From: Nocardioidaceae bacterium | Lineage (GTDB): Bacteria; Actinomycetota; Actinomycetes; Propionibacteriales; Nocardioidaceae | NCBI GenBank assembly: GCA_013811715.1 | Contig: JACCUS010000179.1 | Coordinates: 1-37,249, forward strand | Reading direction: 5' to 3' | DNA: 37,249 nucleotides | Part shown: positions 29,919 through 37,249 of the stretch, piece after piece | Numbering within the stretch: the stretch's first letter is position 1 | How the letters are laid out: each line of letters starts with the position of its first letter | Notes under the pieces: model-generated | Told to the model about the DNA's origin: nothing | Seen by the model: only the letters and a program-made list of their open reading frames with translations | The model's database searches: none | Made by a program: the position numbers and the translations under genes

Positions 29919-29982
29919 CGTGTCTTCACCGCCTCGACCGCGGGGACCTCCGCAACCTCATGTGCTTGTGGCTGAAGACACG
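29919..29982. terminator. Inverted repeat between convergent genes; candidate bidirectional terminator
   Basis: CGTGTCTTCA (29919-29928) and TGAAGACACG (29973-29982), 10-bp perfect arms, GC-rich interior. Confidence 0.5.
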
Positions 29983-30017
29983 CCCGCCATATGCCGCCAA
30001 CCGTTAGCCACAGGCAG

Positions 30018-30569
30018 TCAGCCGAAGCAGATGGCGGTGCAGAGCCAGCGGTCCCGGCTGAAGACGAGTCGCGCGGCAACGGCGCGCGAGCGCCCGCCCA
30101 TCGACACCCGGGCCGACACCTCGGCGACGGTAGGTGCCGGGTGACAGATGTGGACCGTGGCGACCTGCTGACGGTTCGTCCGCACCACCGTGCTGCGTCG
30201 GTGGGCGGCCACTCGCTGCTGGCGCCTGGCGATCTCGGCGTACACCCGCTGGTCGGTCCAGCGGACGAGCTGGGTGAGCGGGCGATCGCTGGACACCACC
30301 TCGACCACCGCCTGCAAGAATCTGGCCGCCCAGGTATGTGCGTCGGGTGCCTCACCCGCTTCCTCCGGTGCCGGATGCACGAGGGTCAACGCCGACGAGC
30401 GGGGATCGGCTTGGACTCCGCTCGGCAGCGAGTAGGTCAGTGCCAGCGCGCCTTGCATGTAATGGCTTCCGGCTTCTTGTCGGCGCCAGTCAGAGATGAG
30501 AGTCGGGCGCCGGTCCCTGCCGGCGGGAATCTTCGGGACGGCGCCGATGGGCTGGGCTTGTTCAGTCAC
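30018..30569 (-). CDS. Rv3235-family protein (DUF6459-like)
   Basis: ARFLQAVVEVVSSDRPLTQLVRWTDQRVYAEIARR..VHICHPAPTVAEVSARVSMGGRSRAVAARLVFSRDRWLCTAI; next to secA as in Mtb. Confidence 0.88.
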   Translation of the reverse strand: MTEQAQPIGAVPKIPAGRDRRPTLISDWRRQEAGSHYMQGALALTYSLPSGVQADPRSSALTLVHPAPEEAGEAPDAHTWAARFLQAVVEVVSSDRPLTQLVRWTDQRVYAEIARRQQRVAAHRRSTVVRTNRQQVATVHICHPAPTVAEVSARVSMGGRSRAVAARLVFSRDRWLCTAICFG

Positions 30570-31221
30570 GGGAACCTCCGGGTGCGTGTAGGTGTGTTCC
30601 AGGGAAGATCAGGTCAGGATCAGGGCCGATGGTGGACCGATTCGCCGCGTAGAGGGCGGCCACTCTTCGAGCGATCTCCACGTCGCCGGCGCGTGGCCCC
30701 AGGTCGTCGCCGGCCAACGACCACAGCGAGTCTCCGGGCCGGACGGTGATGCGATCGGGTGGGTCGGCGACGGGAAGGTCTGGCAGCGACAACCCGTCCA
30801 GCCGTACCGCACAGCTGGTCGCACAGCCGCCGTGGTGATCGGTGTCGTGCGCAGCGGCGGCTGACGCGGCAGCAGGTGTGGCGATGGCGAGCCCACAGGC
30901 GGCGAGCACTGCCCGTCGCCACCACGGTGGGCCGCTGACCTTCGCCAGCCGGGCAAGCCAGGGAAAGGTTGAGCCGGTGAGCGTGGCGAGCACGGTGAGC
31001 AGGGCCGACAGCACGAGCATCGCCGCCGCAACGACCGCGCCGCAGGCGGCCATGTCGACGATGAGCCGGTCGAACGTCACACCGCCAGGACGGGCATTAC
31101 CCGTGACGAGAAACGCCCAAATCTCCTGGACCGGCTCCGCGGCCGCCCACCACAGTCCGCCGCCGATGGCCGCCGCTGAGCAGACGGCCAGTAGGCATCG
31201 GGCGAGGCGGATCACGGCCAT
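30562..31221 (-). CDS. Membrane protein with C-terminal LysM domain
   Basis: Multiple TM segments then ITVRPGDSLWSLAGDDLGPRAGDVEIARRVAALYAANRSTIGPDPDLIFPGTHLHAP. Confidence 0.88.
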   Translation of the reverse strand: MAVIRLARCLLAVCSAAAIGGGLWWAAAEPVQEIWAFLVTGNARPGGVTFDRLIVDMAACGAVVAAAMLVLSALLTVLATLTGSTFPWLARLAKVSGPPWWRRAVLAACGLAIATPAAASAAAAHDTDHHGGCATSCAVRLDGLSLPDLPVADPPDRITVRPGDSLWSLAGDDLGPRAGDVEIARRVAALYAANRSTIGPDPDLIFPGTHLHAPGGSRD

Positions 31222-31237
31222 CTACATCTCCGTTCCC

Positions 31238-31257
31238 TACGTTTGCTTACGTTTACT
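31238..31257. promoter_or_regulatory. 10-bp tandem repeat TACGTTTGCT/TACGTTTACT in divergent promoter region
   Basis: Two head-to-tail 10-mers differing at one base, AT-rich relative to context, 17 bp from the LysM gene start. Confidence 0.55.
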
Positions 31258-31344
31258 TGTTTTAGCTGCCATTTGGACTCCAGTCAAGTGGCTGTCCACA
31301 ACCACGCCCGACACGGTCCGTCGCTGGATCGGTAGCGTCTGAGC

Positions 31345-31908
31345 ATGCGTTGGCAGGAGTTGTTCGCCGATCTGGAGAGTCAGGCCCGGTCGCTGGAGCG
31401 TGCCGACCAAGATGCCGAGATCGCGGAGCGGACCCGCGCCGAGTTAGGTCAGATCACGCTGGTCAACCGGCTACGGGCACAGGTCGGCCAGTCGCTTCGG
31501 CTCACCGTGTCGGGTCAGCAGACTCTGAGCGGCCGACTCGATCAGGTCGGCTCCGACTGGCTGTTGCTGGCCAGCCCGACGGAGGTCATCGTCCCGATGA
31601 GCGGCGTGACCTCAGTTACCGACCTACCGCTGACGGCCGTCAGCCCCGAAGGCGTTGGGGCGGTGGCAAGCCAGATCACCTTGGCCTCCGCACTTCGCGC
31701 GGTGGCGATGGACCGGGCGACGGTGAGAGTGCGGTTCCGTGACAAGGGCACGCTGACGGGGACGCCGGACCGGGTCGGCGCAGATTTCTTCGACCTCGCG
31801 GTCCACGACCTGGGCGACGTACCGAGGACGTCGTCGGTACGGACGCGGGAGACGATCGGCTATGGGGCGGTGGCCTTTGTGCAGCGGGCAAACACGGGTT
31901 GGTGTTGA
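31345..31908 (+). CDS. Conserved hypothetical protein
   Basis: MRWQELFADLESQARSLERADQDAEIAERTRAELGQITLVNRL; two repeated GxLxxVGxDxxxL segments. Confidence 0.8.
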   Translation: MRWQELFADLESQARSLERADQDAEIAERTRAELGQITLVNRLRAQVGQSLRLTVSGQQTLSGRLDQVGSDWLLLASPTEVIVPMSGVTSVTDLPLTAVSPEGVGAVASQITLASALRAVAMDRATVRVRFRDKGTLTGTPDRVGADFFDLAVHDLGDVPRTSSVRTRETIGYGAVAFVQRANTGWC

Positions 31909-31934
31909 GCCGACCGGACAGTCCAACCGCACCC

Positions 31935-32207
31935 TCAACCCCGGTCTGGCACGTCGGCATCTTCGTCGGCCGAGGCGTCCTCGCCGACGAACGGGTGCTT
32001 CTTGATGAACTCCTGGGTGCGCTCGTAGTTGTCGGCGATGTACCTTTCGAGCTCGGCTGACTCGACTCGCCATTGACCGCGCCCGCCGATCTTGATGGCG
32101 AGCAGGTCGGCGCGTCGAACCAACGCATAGACCTGGCGCACCGAGATATTGAGGATCTCTGCGACATCGGCGAGGGTGAGAAAGCGTGGCGTGCCGGTGG
32201 AGGCCAT
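31935..32207 (-). CDS. MerR-like/excisionase-type helix-turn-helix protein (BldC-like)
   Basis: RFLTLADVAEILNISVRQVYALVRRADLLAIKIGGRGQWRVESAELERYIADNYE. Confidence 0.88.
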   Translation of the reverse strand: MASTGTPRFLTLADVAEILNISVRQVYALVRRADLLAIKIGGRGQWRVESAELERYIADNYERTQEFIKKHPFVGEDASADEDADVPDRG

Positions 32208-32308
32208 GAGGGCGATTCTCCCATGCGATGCCCTTGAAACATCGGCTGGTGAGTATCGGTTGTGGACAACGCTTCCCAAGACTCCTGCGATCGGGCAACA
32301 ATGTCCCG

Positions 32309-32995
32309 GTGTCCATCTCGCACCCGAGATCGCGGACCTCCGCCGTGGGCGATGATCCCGGCGCCGTGCTCGCCTCGCCACCGGCAAGCCGTTCCCTGTC
32401 GTCCCGCTGGCGGGATCCACGGCTGTGGATCGGCATCCTGCTCGTGCTCGCCTCTGTCGTGGTGGGCGCAAGAGTGCTGGCCGCGGCCGATGACACCGTG
32501 GCGGTCTGGGAGGTGAATCGCGAGATCGCCGCCGGCATGCCCATCGGTAGCGGCGACGTTGACTCCACCCGGCTGCGCTTCGCCGATGCCGAAGACGTCG
32601 ACCGGTACCTGCTCGCAAGCGAACCGATCCCGGTCGGCGCTCACCTCACCCGCGACGTGGGGGCTGGTGAGCTGCTGCCGACGGCATCGTTGACGACAAC
32701 CGACTCCAACGTCGCCTACCAGCTTCCGCTGGGAGTCGGCAGCGAGGGAGTTCCGGCCGGTCTGTCGGTCGGCGACCACGTCGATGTCTGGGCCGTACCC
32801 GAGTCCGAGGAGCCGGCCGCCGAGCCGGTGCTGGTGGTGTCCGACACGGCGGTGATGTCGATGGGCGAGGCGGGCCCGGGCGGTCTGAGCTCCGATCGCC
32901 AGGTGTTGGTTGTGCTGCCGAGGGACGCCGATGTCGGGCAGATCCTGGCCGAGCTGAACGGCTCAGCGGTAGTGCTGATCCTGGTCGGTGGGTGA
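32309..32995 (+). CDS. SAF-domain membrane protein (CpaB/RcpC-like)
   Basis: TM LWIGILLVLASVVVGARVLAAA, then VWEVNREIAAGMPIGSGDV..IPVGAHLTRDV..VPAGLSVGDHVDVWAV. Confidence 0.85.
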   Translation: MSISHPRSRTSAVGDDPGAVLASPPASRSLSSRWRDPRLWIGILLVLASVVVGARVLAAADDTVAVWEVNREIAAGMPIGSGDVDSTRLRFADAEDVDRYLLASEPIPVGAHLTRDVGAGELLPTASLTTTDSNVAYQLPLGVGSEGVPAGLSVGDHVDVWAVPESEEPAAEPVLVVSDTAVMSMGEAGPGGLSSDRQVLVVLPRDADVGQILAELNGSAVVLILVGG

Positions 32996-32998
32996 ACA

Positions 32999-34276
32999 GT
33001 GTCCACGGGGCTGCTGGTCGCCGTCGGGGCGGTGGGATTCGAGGCTGCCTTGCTGCAGGCGGCCGCGGGTCCGCAGTTCCACGTCGTACGGCGCTGCGTC
33101 GACGTGCCCGACCTCGTCGCGACCGCCGCGAGCCGTCAGGCAACGGCTGCGCTGGTGTCGGCTCAGCTGCGGGGTCTCGACTCCGAGATCGTGGCCCGGC
33201 TTCGTGAGGAGGGCGTGGCGGTCATCGGGGTAACCCCCGAGTCGTCGAGCGCCGACGAGGCCGTGCTGCGTCGGCTGGGCGTCGACCAGATCCTCTCTGC
33301 GGACGACATGGGGTCGTTCGCCGACGCCGTCGCGGCGGCGCAGCATCGGGCGACGTCGCCAAGCCCCGACTCCGGGCCATCGCGGGACCGCCACGGATCC
33401 GGCGCGCCAGGTGATGCAGCGCAAGAGCCCGGCGGCGGTCAGGTCATAGCGGTGTGGGGGCCCACCGGTGCGCCAGGCCGTTCGGTGCTCTCACTGTGCC
33501 TCGCCGCCGAGCTCGCCGCATCGGGCACTGCGACCCTGCTCGTCGACGCCGACGTCTACGGCGGTGCCGTCGCCGCCATGCTCGGTCTGCTCGACGAGTC
33601 CTCTGGGCTGTTGGCGGCGGCGAGGGCGGCTAACTCCGGGGCGCTTCGGCCCGACGGGCTGGCCGGCCATGCGCGCGAGGTCAACGCCACGCTTCGGGTG
33701 CTCACCGGGATCCCGCGCGCGGACCGGTGGACCGAGCTGACCGCGCCGCTGCTGCGCAACGTCGTCGAGACCGCGCGCAGGCTCTGTGCGTTCACCGTCC
33801 TCGACTGCGGCTTCAGCCTCGAGCTCGACGAGGAGGTCTCCTACGACACCGCCGCGCCACGCCGAAACGGCGCCACGCTGGAAGCCCTCTCCGAGGCCGA
33901 CACGTTGGTCGTGGTCGGCGGCGCCGATCCGGTGAGCCTGAGTCGGCTCATCCGGGGTTTGAACGACCTTTCCGAGTCGCTGCCGGGGCTCACGCCGTAC
34001 GTCGTTGTCAACCGTGTCAGGGGGAGCCTGGGCTGGTCGGAGGACGAGATCGCCGCGACCGTCACCCGGGCGACCGGTGTCTCCTCGATCCGGATGCTGC
34101 CCGACGACCCCGCGGCCTGCGACAAGGCGCTCGTGCACGGTCGCACCCTCACGGAGTGCGCGCCGGAGGCCAAGATCACCAAGGCCGTGCGGGCGATGGC
34201 GGCCGACCTCGCCGGCCTTACGGCCCCAGCACGGCGACCGACCGGGCCGAGGCTGGGCAGGCTCCGACGGCGCTGA
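32999..34276 (+). CDS. CpaE/ParA-like P-loop ATPase
   Basis: VIAVWGPTGAPGRSVLSLCLAAELAASGTATLLVDADVYGGAVAAMLGLLDESSGL: deviant Walker A (GAPGRS) and DAD motif; LDCGF. Confidence 0.88.
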   Translation: MSTGLLVAVGAVGFEAALLQAAAGPQFHVVRRCVDVPDLVATAASRQATAALVSAQLRGLDSEIVARLREEGVAVIGVTPESSSADEAVLRRLGVDQILSADDMGSFADAVAAAQHRATSPSPDSGPSRDRHGSGAPGDAAQEPGGGQVIAVWGPTGAPGRSVLSLCLAAELAASGTATLLVDADVYGGAVAAMLGLLDESSGLLAAARAANSGALRPDGLAGHAREVNATLRVLTGIPRADRWTELTAPLLRNVVETARRLCAFTVLDCGFSLELDEEVSYDTAAPRRNGATLEALSEADTLVVVGGADPVSLSRLIRGLNDLSESLPGLTPYVVVNRVRGSLGWSEDEIAATVTRATGVSSIRMLPDDPAACDKALVHGRTLTECAPEAKITKAVRAMAADLAGLTAPARRPTGPRLGRLRRR

Positions 34277-34309
34277 ACGCTCGGACGGCCTGCGAAAAGG
34301 ACGGGTCGA

Positions 34310-34356
34310 GCGCGGTTCGGTCCACAGCACACGCTCGGGCGCGGTTCATCCACAGC
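34310..34356. repeat. Short direct repeat GCGCGGTTC(GG/A)TCCACAGC
   Basis: 34310-34328 and 34339-34356, one gap and one mismatch. Confidence 0.6.
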
Positions 34357-34403
34357 CGCCTCATGGTAGCCGGAAGTGTCGGTGGGTGAACTATAGCGTT
34401 AGT

Positions 34404-35318
34404 ATGTTCGATAAGAGGCTCGACGAGCTGGACGCCGACGAGACAACTGACCCGTGTCTCGGCGCTGCGAGCCGCGGCAGAGCGGGCCGACCTGGGCATC
34501 TTGCAGGCGGCCGGGCACTGGGCGGTCGTGGACGCCGCACTGATCGCCGCCGACCCCGAGCGGGCCCGCGCGGACGCCGCCGAGCGTCGCAGCGAGCACG
34601 GAGTGTGGCTCGGCCGGTCCAACGACGCCGAGACCGGCACCGCGTTTATCCGCGGCGACGCGGTCGACCTGCGCTTCTTCGACACCGGCATCGACCGGAT
34701 CGCGGACGGGCTGGGACTGCTCGGCGACACCTCCACCAAGCAGGCCCGACGGGCCCGCGCGGTCGGCGTGATCGCCAATCCGCAGCACACCCTCGTCGTG
34801 TACGAGCAGGCCGCCGACGCCGCCGCCACGTGCGACTCCGACGACCTACCGGACGGCATCACCAGCGACCACGGGCTGGCCGAGGCGGACGCGCAGGCCG
34901 CCGACGCCTCCGGCAGCGGCCAAGCGACCCACGATCCCGCATCGGCCCGCCGCACCGCGCCCGCACCGGCCGGAACGCAACCTGCTCGACGGAAGGTCGA
35001 CCCGAGACCGCCGGCGGTGCTGTCCACCTGAGCAAGGCGGCCATCATCGGAGGCGCCGGCGTGGCACGGGTGGAAGGGGTCGGCCCGGTCAGCCTCGACC
35101 AGGCCAAGAAGTGGCTCGGCCACGGCCGGGTCACGATCCAGCCGGTATTGGACATTGCCGGGATGGCGCCGGTCGACGCCTATGAGATCCCCGACCGGAT
35201 GCGCGAGGCGGCACATCTGATGACTCCCGCGGACGTGTTCCCCTACGCCACCGGCACCGGCCGGAAGCGCGACATCGACCACACCGGCACTCGCCGACTC
35301 CGCGGCGACGCAGCCTGA
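34404..35318 (+). pseudogene. Frameshifted DUF222/13E12-type HNH endonuclease
   Basis: MFDKRLDELDADE (one frame), SALRAAAERADLGILQAAGHWA...FFDTGIDRIADGLG (second frame), LDQAKKWLGHGRVTIQPVLDIAGMAPVDAYEIPDRMREAAHLMTPADVFPYATGTGRKRDIDHT (back to first frame); no intact HNH core. Confidence 0.85.
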
Positions 35319-35542
35319 CGCACTCGGCTGACCCGACGACGCGTTGCACTCCCAGTTGCTGCACGGCCTCAGGCGTTGGGGCGTGCTTCGGTTCGGCGGG
35401 CGCTCCTAGGACGAATCATTTCCAGTCCTTCGCCGAGTAGGCCACATTCAGGGCGGAGTCAACGAAGTGACGGACTCTTCGAGGCGGCGGACATTGTTGC
35501 CATACGCCGAGGGCGGTCGGTTGCCGATGTGGATTCAAGAGG

Positions 35543-35840
35543 AGAACAGGAGCCACAGATCGGTGAGGGTGTAGCTGACCATCAAGAACAGCGTCCGCAG
35601 CTGGCCGGCCAGCGCGTGGCGCGACGGAAGCAGCCGGACCGCCCGGTCGTGCGCGGCGACCACTCTTAGCACGTGCCCGATGATCGCCGCCAGCTGCTCG
35701 AACGTGGCGATGTGGTCGAGTCGGTACGGCGGCCGAAGGGGTACAGCCGGAGCCACCAGGGAGGAGTGCACCTCGACCCGGTTGCCGTGCTCGAACCAGT
35801 TGCCGCCGTACGCCGTCGCGAGACGCAGCTCCGCGCGCAT
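35543..35840 (-). pseudogene. Internally deleted duplicate of the membrane protein gene at 36828-37249
   Basis: 35543-35692 aligns gap-free with 36836-36985 (17 mismatches in 150 by my count), then jumps to AGCTGCTCGA..GTGGCGA homologous to 37090-37107. Confidence 0.82.
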
Positions 35841-36009
35841 GGGTGCAGCGCTCCGGGCAGTGGAACCGCCGTACTGACCCGCCCCTCTTCTCGTGCACGC
35901 TGCTCTACCGCGGGCGGCGTAGGAGGGCGGGTGGCGCTACCGGTCGGGGCGTACGGCAAGTGCCGACGTGCGACGGACGCGCCGGAGCGCCGTCAAAGGA
36001 AGGCTCGTT

Positions 36010-36034
36010 GTCAGCGGACCAAAGGGGTCCTGAC
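36010..36034 (+). promoter_or_regulatory. Hairpin upstream of the DoxX-like gene
   Basis: GTCA/TGAC and GGACC/GGTCC stem, AAAGG loop, 17 nt before ATG 36052. Confidence 0.4.
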
Positions 36035-36051
36035 ACAGAACGGAGATCGTC

Positions 36052-36577
36052 ATGTCGGTCATCGAAACGCCTCCTCGCCCCATCGCCGAGTCTGTCGACG
36101 TCGAGCCACCGGGGGATCGGCAGCGGATGCTGCGCGCGGTGGAGACAGGAGCCGCAAGGCTGCTCGCCACCTACAGCGTTCCGGCGCTGCAGATCAGTCT
36201 CGGGCTGGTCTTCATCGTGTTCGGCGTCTACAAGTTCGGGCGCGAGCCCGGCCGAGGATCTGGTCGTCCGTACCTTCGACGCGCTCTCGCTCGGCTACGT
36301 TCCGGCGACCGCGGCCCTGATCGTCACGGCGGTCGCGGAGTGCTTCATCGGAGTGACCCTGACGACGGGCAGGTTCCTCCGCGCCGGCCTGGTGGTCCTG
36401 GCCGGCTCCATGGTGGGGATCATGTCGCCGCTCGTCTTGTTCTACGGCGACCTGTTCCCGGGTGGGGTTCCCACCCTCGAGGGCCAGTACGTGTTCAAGG
36501 ACATCATCCTGATCGCCGCGGGCCTGGTCGTCGCGGCGAGCAGCTTGGGTGCACCGCTCGCGGTGCACGACGCCTGA
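36052..36577 (+). pseudogene. DoxX-like membrane protein, single frameshift near 36235
   Basis: SVPALQISLGLVFIVFGVYKFG in frame 1, continuing as GASPAEDLVVRTFDALSLGYVPA...VPTLEGQYVFKDIILIAAGLVVAASSLG in another frame. Confidence 0.8.
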
Positions 36578-36635
36578 CCATGCACCGCCAATCCGCCACC
36601 ACCGGGCGCCGACACGAGCCAGCAGGAGGCCAGAG

Positions 36636-36800
36636 ATGAACCGCACAGTCACCACGCCGCGACACCGGGATCACCTTGGGTATCGGCACCAAGTACGGTC
36701 TGCTCCGCTTCTGGTCGGTCGCTGTCAAGTTCTCCCTGAACGTGCCCCTCGCCGTCTGCCTGTCAGTATGCAAGCCTTGGGGCCGACTCCGAGGCCCATC
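36636..36800 (+). pseudogene. Remnant of a small integral membrane protein (GTKYGLLRxW..VKxxLN motif)
   Basis: MGIGTKYGLLRFWSVAVKFSLNVPLAVCLSV in one frame with MNRTVTTP start in another; resembles a common actinobacterial membrane-protein segment. Confidence 0.5.
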
Positions 36801-36827
36801 CGCTGAGCGGACGAGCGAGCCACCCAG

Positions 36828-37249
36828 TCACGTCGAGAACAGCAGCCACAGGCCGGTGAGGGTGTAGCCGACCATCAAGAACAGCATCGGCAGCTGGCCG
36901 ACCAGCGCGTGGCGCGACCGCAGCAGCCGGACCGCCCGGTCGTGGGCGGCGACCACCCCGAGCACGTGCCCGACGATCACGGCGATGACCTTCGTGACCG
37001 CCAGTGCGGTCGGGTGGCCGAAGATCGCGTACTGGTTGACCCCCGACATCCACGCCGTCAGCTGCCACCCGCGGGAGAGCGGGTCGCCGAGCTGCTCGAC
37101 GGTGGCGACGCCGGCCGAGACGAAGAACGACAGGTAGTGCGCGACGACGTACCCCACCACGATCGGCACCACCGAGTGCGCCATCAGGTCGGGCAGGTCG
37201 CGCCTTCGGACGTCGGCGATGTGGCCGATCCCACCGGTCGCCACCGAGG
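36828..37249 (-). CDS. Multi-TM membrane protein (3' part; gene continues beyond right edge)
   Basis: SVVPIVVGYVVAHYLSFFVSAGVATVEQLGDPLSRGW..TALAVTKVIAVIVGHVLGVVAAHDRAVRLLRSRHALVGQLPMLFLMVGYTLTGLWLLFST; ORF open to window end. Confidence 0.8.
   Translation of the reverse strand, partial: SVATGGIGHIADVRRRDLPDLMAHSVVPIVVGYVVAHYLSFFVSAGVATVEQLGDPLSRGWQLTAWMSGVNQYAIFGHPTALAVTKVIAVIVGHVLGVVAAHDRAVRLLRSRHALVGQLPMLFLMVGYTLTGLWLLFST

Noticed and set aside
32261-32269. TGTGGACAA (DnaA-box consensus) and a near match CTGTCCACA at 31292-31300
   Set aside because: Isolated 9-mers without a cluster, dnaA/dnaN or AT-rich element; chance or minor titration sites

Overview
High-GC actinobacterial chromosome segment (Nocardioides/Propionibacteriales-like by protein character). 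About 34 kb is densely coding core genome. Its gene order resembles the region around M. tuberculosis Rv3264c-Rv3235: NDP-sugar pyrophosphorylase, fbiB/fbiA (F420), whiB2-type regulator, DUF3499, zincin-like protein, phosphomannomutase, Trm112, SIS protein, sahH, mtrA-mtrB-lpqB, comF, hpf, secA, Rv3235-like protein. A partial polysaccharide ABC ATPase, a PGRP/FG-GAP amidase, galE and a TIGR03089-like protein lie to the left. To the right are a LysM protein, a BldC/excisionase-type HTH, an SAF (CpaB-like) protein and a CpaE/ParA-like ATPase. The last ~3 kb (34.3-37.2 kb) is a cluster of decayed genes: a frameshifted DUF222/13E12 HNH endonuclease, a DoxX-like gene with a frameshift, a short membrane-protein remnant, and an internally deleted second copy of the membrane protein gene that runs off the right edge. 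The strongest non-coding signal is a large structured RNA (about 23.88-24.16 kb, with more hairpins to 24.21 kb) directly upstream of hpf/raiA. I folded it by hand: a bulged 16-bp long-range closing helix plus several nested hairpins, in the position expected of the raiA RNA motif. Other non-coding signals are a dispersed intergenic repeat pair with shared hairpins (661-776 and 7580-7670), a 22-bp-phased triple motif and nested hairpin upstream of the amidase, and a 10-bp tandem repeat in the divergent promoter near the BldC-like gene. No rRNA, tRNA, CRISPR or intact mobile element was recognised. All assignments come from reading the sequence; no search or folding software was run.
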